A DNA stretch of 64,000 nucleotides. Source: Lachnospiraceae bacterium 10-1. GTDB taxonomy: Bacteria; Bacillota; Clostridia; Lachnospirales; Lachnospiraceae. Within the stretch, counting starts at the first letter, position 1, and each line of letters begins with the position of its first letter. The DNA lies in NCBI GenBank assembly GCA_000403495.2, contig KE159817.1, forward strand, positions 306,048-370,047, given 5' to 3'. The notes beneath the pieces were generated by a model. It did no database searches and was not told where the DNA came from. It worked only from the letters and a program-made list of their open reading frames with translations. Of this stretch, positions 9,550 through 17,798 are shown one piece after another. The position numbers and the translations under genes are program-made.

Positions 9550-10272
9550 CTAATCATCTCTTCTTCTGCCTCCGGCTAAAAGAGCAAGCCTTAAAAGCTG
9601 TAAAATTGAAGAAGCCGCTGCTGCCACATAAGTAAGAGCCGCCGCACTCAATACACGCTTACAGTCCTTAACTTCTCCCTGATTCATAAGTCCGTAACTT
9701 CCAAGCATTTCCAATGCCCTTCCCGATGCATCAAACTCCACCGGCAACGTCACAATCTGAAACAGCACTGCAAGTGCAAATACCCACACGCCAATCTGTG
9801 CCAGTGAAAAATAAGCGCCTCCCGGCAGTTCAAAACCAAATCCCAAAAACAATCCCAGAAACACGATAGGCAGTCCTAACCGGGAGCCAATATTTGCCGC
9901 CGGAACCAATGCCGATCTGATTTTCAGGGGAAGGTAACCATCCCTATGCTGCAATGCATGTCCACATTCATGGGCTGCAACCCCAATAGCTGCCACAGAA
10001 GGAGATCCGTACACGGAATCTGACAAATTAAGCACCTTTCTGGCAGGATCATAGTGATCTGTCAATTCACCGGAAACATGCTGAACCTGCACATCATAGA
10101 TGCCTGACATCTGCAGAATCCTTCTTGCCGCCTCTGCTCCCGTGATTCCGCTATAGCTGCGCACTTTGGCATACTTGCGGTAGGTACTGTTCACCCGTGA
10201 ACTTGCAAAGATGCACAGGAGTGCTCCAATTAGTACTAAAATATAGGTAGGATCAAAGTAGTAACCAAACAT
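9550..10272 (-). CDS. Zinc metallopeptidase, YugP-like membrane protein
   Basis: A membrane-anchored neutral zinc metallopeptidase of the YugP family (240 residues). The zinc motif HECGH is in VAAHECGHALQH near residue 108. Hydrophobic segments lie at the N-terminus and in the C-terminal half (GSRLGLPIVFLGLFLGFGF; IGVWVFALAVLFQIVTLP), typical of the family. It sits between fmt and rsmB, as in many Clostridia, and its substrate is not known. ATG at 10270-10272 has AAAGGA upstream. Confidence 0.9.
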   Translation of the reverse strand: MFGYYFDPTYILVLIGALLCIFASSRVNSTYRKYAKVRSYSGITGAEAARRILQMSGIYDVQVQHVSGELTDHYDPARKVLNLSDSVYGSPSVAAIGVAAHECGHALQHRDGYLPLKIRSALVPAANIGSRLGLPIVFLGLFLGFGFELPGGAYFSLAQIGVWVFALAVLFQIVTLPVEFDASGRALEMLGSYGLMNQGEVKDCKRVLSAAALTYVAAAASSILQLLRLALLAGGRRRDD

Positions 10273-10288
10273 AATATTATTGTTCCTT

Positions 10289-11275
10289 TCAAACTAGAAA
10301 TGTGTCAGCTCCTAACTGGCTTCCCGGTTCCAATTGGTACCCCAGAAGGAAGTCTTTTACGGAGACGCGTTTTTTACCTTCAAGCTGCAGGGAGTGTATA
10401 CGCAAAAGGTCTTTCCCACATGCAATATCAAAATGATCTTTTCCGATGCGGCAAATGGTGCCTGGCCGCACAGCGTTATTTTCTCCATCAGTCTGGGCAG
10501 AATTTTCTTTATTGTCCGCCGGAATTACGTCTGCTTCCCAAATTTTCAGAGTCTTGCCATTATAATAGGTATATGCACTTGGCCAGGAATTTAAACCACG
10601 TATCAGTCTTTCTATCTCTGCTGCCTCTTTATCCCAGTCAATTAGTCCCATAGCCTTGGTCAGTCTTGGAGCATAAGAGGATAAGGAATCATCCTGCTTC
10701 TTTGGCACCAGCTCTCCACGTTCTAATTTAGGAAGCGCCTCAACAATCAGCCTTGCCCCTGCTTCCATCAGCTTATCATGAAGGCTTTCTCCTGTTTCTT
10801 TGGGATCAATGTCTATCTCCGCCTTCAAAAGTATGTCACCAGTGTCAAGCCCTTTTTCCATCTGCATAATGGTAACGCCGGTCTTTGCTTCCCCATTTAA
10901 AATCACCCATTGAATAGGCGCTGCTCCTCTATATGCGGGCAAAAGGGATGCGTGTATGTTAATGCATCCAAATTGGGGCATATTCAGGATTTCCTCTGAC
11001 AATATCTGTCCAAAGGCTGCTATCACAAATAAATCTGCTGAATATTCCTTCAGCTTTTTTATTGCTTCTTTTTCTTTGATCTTAACCGGCTGAAATACAG
11101 GTATGCCATATTTTAAAGCACATTCCTTTACCGGTGTCATCTGCACTTCTTTTCCTCGTCCCTTTTGCTTATCCGGCTGGGTAACCACTGCACTAATCTG
11201 ATGTCCTGCCTTTATCAGAGCCTCTAAAGGCGCCACTGCAAAATCCGGAGTTCCCATATAAACTATTTTCATCAT
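10289..11275 (-). CDS. fmt: Methionyl-tRNA formyltransferase
   Basis: Fmt formylates Met-tRNAfMet with 10-formyltetrahydrofolate for translation initiation. The N-terminal MKIVYMGTPDFAVAPLEALI and the catalytic segment CINIHASLLPAYRGAAPIQW (Asn, His and the HxSLLPxxRG signature) are present, followed by GVTIMQMEKGLDTGDIL. The C-terminal OB-like domain ends near LLRIHSLQLEGKKR. It overlaps the def stop by 4 bp (ATGATG start region), so the two are translationally coupled. Two adjacent ATG codons (11275, 11272) are possible. Confidence 0.97.
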   Translation of the reverse strand: MMKIVYMGTPDFAVAPLEALIKAGHQISAVVTQPDKQKGRGKEVQMTPVKECALKYGIPVFQPVKIKEKEAIKKLKEYSADLFVIAAFGQILSEEILNMPQFGCINIHASLLPAYRGAAPIQWVILNGEAKTGVTIMQMEKGLDTGDILLKAEIDIDPKETGESLHDKLMEAGARLIVEALPKLERGELVPKKQDDSLSSYAPRLTKAMGLIDWDKEAAEIERLIRGLNSWPSAYTYYNGKTLKIWEADVIPADNKENSAQTDGENNAVRPGTICRIGKDHFDIACGKDLLRIHSLQLEGKKRVSVKDFLLGYQLEPGSQLGADTFLV

Positions 11276-11754
11276 TCTTCATCCTCATACATATCAGAGA
11301 CATTCATAAGTTCTCCTTCCACTCTTTCCACATACAAATGTCCATCCAAATGTTCCAGTTCATGACAGATGGCCCGGGCAAGCAGCTCTGTTCCTTCCAG
11401 CTCAAAAGGCTGAAGATTCTCATCATAAGCTTTCACCTTCACGTAGTTAGGTCTTGTTACAATCCCTATTCTTCCCGGAACGCTAAGGCATCCTTCATTT
11501 CCGGTCTGTTCTCCGCTTGTTTCCAAAATAACAGGATTAATCAGAAGATAAGGATTTTCTCCTGTTACATCAATTACTACAATCCTCTTTAAAATTCCAA
11601 CCTGAGGCGCCGCAAGACCTACTCCATTGGCCTCATACATAGTATCAAACATATCGTCAATTAATTCTCTGGTACGGTCTGTTATTTCTTTTACTTCCTT
11701 GCACGCCTTATTTAAAACCGGATCTCCCATTTCTCTTATGTTTCTGATTGCCAT
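11272..11754 (-). CDS. def: Peptide deformylase
   Basis: Def removes the N-formyl group from nascent proteins, undoing the reaction catalysed by the product of the overlapping fmt gene. All three motifs are visible: GVGLAAPQVG, EGCLSVPG (metal Cys) and HELEH (metal His and catalytic Glu). The 160-residue length is normal. GAGG precedes the ATG at 11752-11754. About 100 bp without a visible gene separate it from priA. Confidence 0.97.
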   Translation of the reverse strand: MAIRNIREMGDPVLNKACKEVKEITDRTRELIDDMFDTMYEANGVGLAAPQVGILKRIVVIDVTGENPYLLINPVILETSGEQTGNEGCLSVPGRIGIVTRPNYVKVKAYDENLQPFELEGTELLARAICHELEHLDGHLYVERVEGELMNVSDMYEDEE

Positions 11755-11856
11755 TACTTTACCTCATTTCTGCACTGCATTTCCATATAAATCAGGCGCG
11801 CAGTACTAACGCCCTTTTTGTCTTAATTTAATAAGTTTTATTAAACCGTAATTTAA

Positions 11857-14100
11857 TTATAAACTATCTACAGGATCAAAATCAAACTGTACATTTTCTT
11901 CCTTTAATACTAAAGTCTCCAAATACTGCTCTATTTTATCCTTAACCGAGGTCAATTGTCCATAGTCAAAGGCTTTGCAGTACATTACAAACCGGTAAAT
12001 ATCATTTATTTTTCCAATAGATGCCTTGGCCGGACCTATGACTGATGCCTTAGCCTTTCCTTCTTTCAGAAAATTCTTTGCAAGAACTGTAAGCTGCCTT
12101 GCAAGCTTCTCTCCTCTTTCCTCCCTGGCGGAAGTGACTAAAACTGCCATCATATGAGCTGCCGGAGGATAAGAGCCTAATTCCCGATACAAAATTTCTT
12201 CTTCATAAAAATCTTCGTAGTTCTGGCTTGCCGCCTTAATGATGCTGTAATGATCGGGCTGGTAGGTCTGAATCACTGCCACACCAGGCTTTCTTCCTCT
12301 TCCGGCTCTTCCGGCTGCCTGCGTCAAAAGCTGGAAAGTTCTTTCCCCTGCACGGTAATCATTGTCATTTAGAGACAAATCCGCGGCCAGCACTCCTACC
12401 AGCGTTACATTTGGAAAATCATGTCCTTTAACAATCATCTGCGTTCCCACCAGTACATCAGCTTCCCCCTCCGCAAAAGATGACAGTATCTTTTGATAGC
12501 TGTCCTTTGTGCGGGTGGTGTCTCCATCCATACGCAGCACCCGTATGTCTGGAAAACGCTTATAAAGCTGCTGTTCGATCTGCTGGGTTCCTGCTTTAAA
12601 TCCCAGCAGATAAGGAGAAGAACAAGTAGGACATTTCTCCGGCTGTCTCATCTCATAACCACAATAATGGCACACCAATTTTCCACCTATGTGCTGAGAT
12701 AAGGATACATCACAGTGAGGACACTTCATTACATAGCCGCAAGCCCGGCAGGAAACAAATCCGGCATATCCTCTTCTATTTAAAAAAAGAATCATCTGCT
12801 CTTTTTTCTGAAGCCTATCCTCCATCAGTTCCTGCAATTTTCTGCTGAAAATGGAACGATTGCCGCTTTTTAGCTCCTGTCTTAAATCAATAATAGAAAC
12901 AGTTGCAAGGTCACCTCCCGTAAGCCTTTTGTTTAAAGTAAATAAATCATAGCTTCCCTGTTTCGCCCCATAATATGCCTCTAAGGAAGGCGTGGCAGAT
13001 CCAAGAACCAGCGTTGCCTTCTTCATTTTTGCAAGATACCGGGCAGTTTCTCTTGCATGATACCTTGGCATAGTTTCCGACTTATAGCTGTTCTCATGTT
13101 CTTCGTCCATAATAATCAGCCCTAAATCAGGAAAAGGCACAAACAAGGCTGAACGGGGGCCAATAATTACATCCAGCTCCCCCTTCCTTGCCCTCTCCCA
13201 CTGATCAAATTTTTCTCCTGCTGACAAAGTGGAATTCATTACTGAAACTCTGTCACCAAATCTTTTATAAAACCGAAGCAGCGTCTGGTAAGTGAGGGCA
13301 ATCTCCGGAATTAACATAATACATTGTTTCTTTCTTCTTATCATGCCTTCTATCAGGGACAAATAAACTTCGGTTTTTCCACTTCCTGTAATTCCATGAA
13401 TCAAATATGCCTTCCGCTTTCCCTGATCAAAATCTGAAAGAACATTATCCCTTATATCCGCCTGCTCTTTGCTTAAAACAAGTCCTGCTTCTCTTGCAGT
13501 TTCCAGTTTTACCGGATTTCTGTAGTAATTTTCACTTTCTATTGAAATTACGCCCTGATTTTGCAGGCTTTTTAAGGTTGCTGCTGTCACATTCAACCGT
13601 CCTGTCACCAGTTCATAAGGAAGTACCGGCTCCTTACAAAGTTCTGTCAAAACCCTGGCCTTTGCTGCCTGATGCTTTCTAATGCATTCTCCTAAGACAG
13701 AACGGGTTTCCTCAACGGGTAAAAGACGGGTAATCTTCTTTTTCTCCTTATGCTTCATAGTCTGTTTCACCGGAAGCACTGTTTTTAAGGCGGCAATCAT
13801 AGTAGATCCATAGTTTTCCTTCATCCATGCCGCAAGTTTGATGGCATCTGTCTCCACAGGCATACTGCCTGTTACGATTCCCGCCACTTCTTTTTGCTTT
13901 TCATCAGGAAATTCCGCCTGATCCGTAACTTCAATCACATATCCCTGCCTTAAGCGGTTTCCTGCGCCAAAGGGAATTTGCACGCACATACCTGCTTCTA
14001 TCTTCCCTTCAAGTTCCTTTGGAATTTTATATTGAAAAGTCCTATCTACTTTTTCATGGGAAATATCTATTATAATATTTGCGTATCTTCCCTGTGTCAT
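11857..14100 (-). CDS. priA: Primosomal replication-restart helicase PriA
   Basis: PriA is a 3'-5' superfamily 2 helicase that reloads the replisome at stalled forks. The N-terminal DNA-binding region starts YANIIIDISHEKVDRTFQY. Walker A is GITGSGKTEVYL, and the DExH box reads DEEHENSYK. The zinc-binding cysteines are in CRACGYVMKCPHCDVSL and CHYCGYEMRQPEKCPTC. Helicase motifs GTQMIVKGHDFPNV and QAAGRAGRG follow. I place the start at ATG 14100 (AGGAAG upstream; homologues begin close to YANIIID). A GTG at 14130 that overlaps the murE stop is the alternative. Confidence 0.95.
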   Translation of the reverse strand: MTQGRYANIIIDISHEKVDRTFQYKIPKELEGKIEAGMCVQIPFGAGNRLRQGYVIEVTDQAEFPDEKQKEVAGIVTGSMPVETDAIKLAAWMKENYGSTMIAALKTVLPVKQTMKHKEKKKITRLLPVEETRSVLGECIRKHQAAKARVLTELCKEPVLPYELVTGRLNVTAATLKSLQNQGVISIESENYYRNPVKLETAREAGLVLSKEQADIRDNVLSDFDQGKRKAYLIHGITGSGKTEVYLSLIEGMIRRKKQCIMLIPEIALTYQTLLRFYKRFGDRVSVMNSTLSAGEKFDQWERARKGELDVIIGPRSALFVPFPDLGLIIMDEEHENSYKSETMPRYHARETARYLAKMKKATLVLGSATPSLEAYYGAKQGSYDLFTLNKRLTGGDLATVSIIDLRQELKSGNRSIFSRKLQELMEDRLQKKEQMILFLNRRGYAGFVSCRACGYVMKCPHCDVSLSQHIGGKLVCHYCGYEMRQPEKCPTCSSPYLLGFKAGTQQIEQQLYKRFPDIRVLRMDGDTTRTKDSYQKILSSFAEGEADVLVGTQMIVKGHDFPNVTLVGVLAADLSLNDNDYRAGERTFQLLTQAAGRAGRGRKPGVAVIQTYQPDHYSIIKAASQNYEDFYEEEILYRELGSYPPAAHMMAVLVTSAREERGEKLARQLTVLAKNFLKEGKAKASVIGPAKASIGKINDIYRFVMYCKAFDYGQLTSVKDKIEQYLETLVLKEENVQFDFDPVDSL

Positions 14101-14129
14101 CTTTTTGTTCTTCCTGTCTGTCCCTTCCA

Positions 14130-15620
14130 CTACTTCACGGTAATGCTGTTTTCTTTTAAAATCTCTGCAATAAGATCTCTTTCATCCATTGGATACTTTA
14201 CCCCTTCTATTTCCTGATAATCCTCATGTCCCTTGCCTGCAAGCACAATAATATCTCCCGGCTGTCCGTTTAAAACAGCATAGGCAATTGCTTCTTTCCG
14301 ATCGCAGATTTCAATATATTTTCCGCTTGTTTTTTGAATTCCTGTTTTAATATCTTCTATAATATCCTGAGGCTTTTCAAATCTGGGATTATCCGAGGTA
14401 ATAATCGTTAAATCCGCATAATTTCCGCTGATCTCTCCCATTTCATAGCGGCGGAGTCTGGAACGGTTTCCTCCACAGCCAAATAAGCAGACCAGCCTCC
14501 CCGGCTCATATTCCTTAAGAGTGGTTAGCAGACTTTTAAGACTCATGGCATTATGGGCATAATCAATCAGCAGCGTAAACTGATCTGATACCGGAACCAT
14601 CTCAATTCTTCCTCTTACATGAGCGCTTAACAGAGCCTTTTGTATCTGGGATGCTTCCACCTTAAAATGCCTGCACACTGCAATTGCCGTAAGCGCATTG
14701 TAAACGCTAAACCGCCCCGGTGTGGGTACTTCCACCGTAAAAGCTTCCATTTGCGCATCTTTAAGCCTTATTGTGAAGTCTATGCCCAGTTCTCCCGGTT
14801 TATTGACCAGCTTTAAATCCTCCGCATAAAGATCTGCAGTTTTATCAAAACCGTAAGTTTCAAGCTGACAGGTATGCCCCTCTAAAACCGCATTCATATG
14901 CACGTCATCTTTGTTGACAATTCCTAATCTGCACTGTTTGAATAAAAGTCCTTTGCAAAACTGATACTCTTCAAAATCCGCATGTTCATTGGGGCCGATA
15001 TGATCCGGCTCTAAGTTGGTAAAAATCCCGATTTCAAAAGTAAATCCCTGAGTTCTGTGAAGCTTCAGTCCCTGGGAAGCTACCTCCATTACCACAATCT
15101 GACAGCCTGCCTTTTCCATTTCCATAAAATACTGCTGAAGCAGAAATGACTCCGGAGTGGTGTTGCTGGCCGGAATATGCTTTTCGCCGATAATAGTCTC
15201 AATGGTTCCGACAAGCCCTACCTTATAGCCTGCTTTTTCCAGAATGGATTTAATCAGATAGGTGGTAGTTGTTTTTCCTTTTGTACCTGTAATGCCGATT
15301 ACCTTAAGCCGGTCCGCCGGATGGCCAAAATAAGCTGCTGAAATAAACGCCATAGCGTATCTGGTATCTTCCACCCGGATCACTGTAATTTCACTATCAT
15401 AAGGAAGCTCCACATCCTTCTGCACTACAATTGCAGCGGCGCCTTTTTGCGCTGCCTCTTTTGCAAAGCTGTGTCCGTCCACATTGTAACCGCAGATACA
15501 AATAAACAAACACCCTTGTGACAGTTTTCTTGAATCGTACACTACCTGTTTTATCTCACAGTCAATGCTTCCTCTTATACATTCATAGGAAAGTCCTTTT
15601 AACAGCTCTTCACATTTCAT
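14130..15620 (-). CDS. murE: UDP-MurNAc-tripeptide synthetase MurE
   Basis: MurE adds the third residue (usually meso-diaminopimelate or lysine) to UDP-MurNAc-L-Ala-D-Glu. The ATP loop is GITGTKGKTTTTY, followed by ASNTTPES and TNLEPDHIGPNEHADFEEY. Late in the protein, SDNPRFEKP resembles the DNPR motif of the diaminopimelate-adding enzymes, so the product is probably the mDAP ligase. The open frame extends to 15716, but ATG 15620 (MKCEELLKGL) has AGGAG upstream and a likely promoter lies at 15683-15711 inside the extension, so 15620 is preferred. Confidence 0.94.
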   Translation of the reverse strand: MKCEELLKGLSYECIRGSIDCEIKQVVYDSRKLSQGCLFICICGYNVDGHSFAKEAAQKGAAAIVVQKDVELPYDSEITVIRVEDTRYAMAFISAAYFGHPADRLKVIGITGTKGKTTTTYLIKSILEKAGYKVGLVGTIETIIGEKHIPASNTTPESFLLQQYFMEMEKAGCQIVVMEVASQGLKLHRTQGFTFEIGIFTNLEPDHIGPNEHADFEEYQFCKGLLFKQCRLGIVNKDDVHMNAVLEGHTCQLETYGFDKTADLYAEDLKLVNKPGELGIDFTIRLKDAQMEAFTVEVPTPGRFSVYNALTAIAVCRHFKVEASQIQKALLSAHVRGRIEMVPVSDQFTLLIDYAHNAMSLKSLLTTLKEYEPGRLVCLFGCGGNRSRLRRYEMGEISGNYADLTIITSDNPRFEKPQDIIEDIKTGIQKTSGKYIEICDRKEAIAYAVLNGQPGDIIVLAGKGHEDYQEIEGVKYPMDERDLIAEILKENSITVK

Positions 15621-15682
15621 TCTTACAGCTCCTGTCTTGTTTCTTTTTACTTCTGAGGGAAATGCTTTCCTTTCCCTTATAT

Positions 15683-15711
15683 AAGATAACACGAATGTAT
15701 GTTTTTTGCAA
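15683..15711 (-). promoter_or_regulatory. Candidate promoter of murE operon
   Basis: On the minus strand TTGCAA (15706-15711) and TATCTT (15683-15688) are separated by 17 bp. An alternative TATAAG-like -10 lies a few bases on. The position, about 60 bp before ATG 15620, fits a sigma-A promoter for the long murE-to-lgt run and argues against translation starting at 15716. Confidence 0.5.
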
Positions 15712-15838
15712 TTCATGGTAATTTCCTTAATTCTTCTTAATAATATGTTTATATTGTATTTTCATATGCTTAACTTTTCTTTAAGAGTATTTTAGATTTT
15801 TATCATAAATCGGACACAGTTTATACACAATTAACCTG

Positions 15839-15925
15839 TATGATAAATATCAAGATAGTTGAACAACTCACTATCTCCCCCCTCATAAGAATACAGAAGC
15901 CTCCGGCACCCCCGGAGGCTTTTGT
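15839..15925 (+). ncRNA. Candidate small RNA with C-rich linker
   Basis: No protein frame explains this stretch. A TATGAT -10-like hexamer (15839-15844, weak -35) precedes a first hairpin with AGATAGT (15853-15859) and ACTATCT (15870-15876). A run of six C residues (15877-15882, in TCTCCCCCCTC) follows, and then a G+C-rich terminator hairpin (15897-15922, CCTCCGG/CCGGAGG with one bulged C) with TTTTG. This hairpin, pyrimidine linker, terminator layout is like Firmicutes sRNAs that bind Shine-Dalgarno regions. The transcript is not proven; the hairpins and C run are directly visible. Confidence 0.4.
15897..15925 (+). terminator. G+C-rich hairpin terminator
   Basis: CCTCCGG (15901-15907) pairs with CCGGAGG (15913-15919) around CACCC, extended by AAG/CTT with a bulged C and followed by TTTTG on the plus strand. 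On the minus strand there is no T run, so it is best read as ending a plus-strand transcript (the candidate sRNA). It would meet recJ transcription convergently. Confidence 0.6.
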
Positions 15926-15927
15926 AT

Positions 15928-15997
15928 TAACATAAGGATGGCTTGACATCCGTTGTTTAACATAAAGATGGCTGGCAGAGCCTGGCATCTGTTGTTT
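15928..15997. repeat. Two tandem short palindromic repeat units
   Basis: Two related units start TTA(A)CATAARGATGGCT (15928-15959 and 15958-15997) and end in GTTGTTT. Each folds on itself: GGATG/CATCC in the first, and AGATGGCT/AGCC..CATCT in the second. They abut the recJ stop. A third relative lies at 51018-51050 directly after the MATE gene stop, sharing about 17 bases (TTAACATAAGGATGGCT). They may act as 3'-end hairpins for recJ or be a small dispersed element. Confidence 0.55.
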
Positions 15998-17789
15998 AAC
16001 ATGTATAATGCTGCATTACAATCTGTATGCTTTCTCTTCCTGCATAATTGTTAATATCAGGATAATAAGCTATAGAAATAACCACCTCTCCCACCGCCAG
16101 TCTTCCTGCGTACACTCCTTCTGCCAGCCGGGCGCCAAATTTTTCTCTTAAAAATAAGTCAAACTGCTCCAAATCACCAAAAAAGATCATTTCATACTGC
16201 CGGCCTTCTTCATCTGCAATCGTATATTTGCCAACATTTTGATTTCTGCCTATCTTTCGCCCTGATAAAAGGCTGATCCCTTTTCTTGCAAATAAAGGCT
16301 TGGGGTTTCCCGTACCGAAAGGCTCCAATAAAGATAATTCCTTTATAAAATTCCTGTCTGCATAGGCCAAAGGCATAGGCACGTCAATATGTACAATCTC
16401 CTCAAAATCCTCTTTCGTCAATCGGCAGTTTTCATTCAGTCTTTTCCGAAATTGTTCTACTGATTTTTCATCGGGAAGAGATAAGCCGGCCGCCATTTTA
16501 TGTCCCCCATACCGGATGAAAAGTTCTTTCACAGCAGTCATTTCTTCATACATATTATAGGCTTCAATAGATCTTCCGCTGCCCTTTATTCCGTCCTCGG
16601 CCTTAGTCAGCACAAAGGCAGGCTTCCCATATTTTTCCTTAACTCTGCCTGCAATAATTCCAGCCAGGCTTTCATGGCACTCAGGAAGGTAAACAATCAA
16701 TACCCTGTCCTTTGAATAATCCGCTTCCTCCACCTGTCTTATTGCTTCCTTTACTCCCTCTTCTGTCATTTGCTTACGGTTATCATTTAACTGTTTTAAG
16801 TCTTCCGCAATGGTAACTGCCTCCTTCCATTCCTGTACACGAAACAGCTCCAATGCCCGCAAAGCAGTGTCCAAACGTCCTGTGGCATTTAAACAGGGGC
16901 CAATAATAAATCCGGCATGATAAGGGCTGAGTGTCTTGCCTTCAATGCCATTTACCATAAGAAGGGCTTTCAGTCCAAGATTGGAAGTCTGACTCATCAG
17001 TTCCAATCCCTTTTTCACAATAATCCTGTTTTCATCCCGAAGCTCCATCACATCACAGACAGTTGCAAGTGCAGCAAACACCAGCAGTTCATCTAAAAGC
17101 TGCTGCCACCTGTGCCGGTCCTTGCGCGGCATATCAAAGAGAAAGAAAAGAATTTGTATCAATTTAAAGGCCACCACACCACCGCAGATCTGCTTAAAAG
17201 GATACTCACAATCCGGCTGCTTGGGATCTACCACCGCATCTCCCTCCGGCAGAAGGTAATTCCGCCCGCTTTCCCCATCCTCAAAGGGAACCTCATGGTG
17301 ATCTGTCACGATCACTGTCATACCTTTTTCCTTCGCAAGCCCTATCTGAGGTGCTGCTGCAATCCCATTATCACATGTTAAAATCGTGTCAATTCTATCT
17401 CTGTCTGCTTCCTCAATTAAATGATCGTTCAATCCATATCCGTCCTTCATTCTATGAGGAATTACAATGTCTGCCCTGCCGCCAAGTTCCCTTAATCCGG
17501 TAAAAAGAATGTAGGAGGAACAGATACCGTCCACATCATAATCACCTATGATGCGGATGGTCTTTCCCTCCTTAATTTTTACCATAATAATTTCCGCTGC
17601 CTTTTCCATATCCTTCATAAGAAAAGGATCATGCAGATCATCCAAATCTCCATGAAGAAACTTCTGAATTTCTTCATCACCTGTCACATCCCGGTTCCGC
17701 ATGATTCTTGCAAGAACCGGGGTGATATGATACTTTTTTGCTATTTTATCAAAATCCGCCTTTTTGGCGGCTACCATCCATTTTGCCAT
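15996..17789 (-). CDS. recJ: Single-stranded-DNA exonuclease RecJ
   Basis: RecJ is a 5'-3' single-strand DNA exonuclease of the DHH phosphoesterase family. Catalytic motifs are visible: DYDVDGICSSYI (motif I), LTCDNGIAA, TDHHEVPFE (DHH), and in the DHHA1 domain SGRSIEAYNMYE and YGGHKMAAGLSL. The 597-residue length is normal. The C-terminal OB domain includes RKIGRNQNVGKYTIADEEG. It follows secDF by 9 bp, so recJ, secDF and scfB probably form one transcript. The last codons run into the palindromic repeat. Confidence 0.96.
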   Translation of the reverse strand: MAKWMVAAKKADFDKIAKKYHITPVLARIMRNRDVTGDEEIQKFLHGDLDDLHDPFLMKDMEKAAEIIMVKIKEGKTIRIIGDYDVDGICSSYILFTGLRELGGRADIVIPHRMKDGYGLNDHLIEEADRDRIDTILTCDNGIAAAPQIGLAKEKGMTVIVTDHHEVPFEDGESGRNYLLPEGDAVVDPKQPDCEYPFKQICGGVVAFKLIQILFFLFDMPRKDRHRWQQLLDELLVFAALATVCDVMELRDENRIIVKKGLELMSQTSNLGLKALLMVNGIEGKTLSPYHAGFIIGPCLNATGRLDTALRALELFRVQEWKEAVTIAEDLKQLNDNRKQMTEEGVKEAIRQVEEADYSKDRVLIVYLPECHESLAGIIAGRVKEKYGKPAFVLTKAEDGIKGSGRSIEAYNMYEEMTAVKELFIRYGGHKMAAGLSLPDEKSVEQFRKRLNENCRLTKEDFEEIVHIDVPMPLAYADRNFIKELSLLEPFGTGNPKPLFARKGISLLSGRKIGRNQNVGKYTIADEEGRQYEMIFFGDLEQFDLFLREKFGARLAEGVYAGRLAVGEVVISIAYYPDINNYAGRESIQIVMQHYTC

Positions 17790-17798
17790 ACTTTTATC

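Noticed and set aside
14130-15716. Longest possible murE start at 15716
   Set aside because: The extra 32 residues are not part of the MurE fold, and a likely promoter lies within them; ATG 15620 has a good ribosome binding site.
15897-15925. Hairpin as recJ terminator
   Set aside because: The T run is only on the plus strand; on the minus strand the hairpin is followed by CTGTATT without a U tract.
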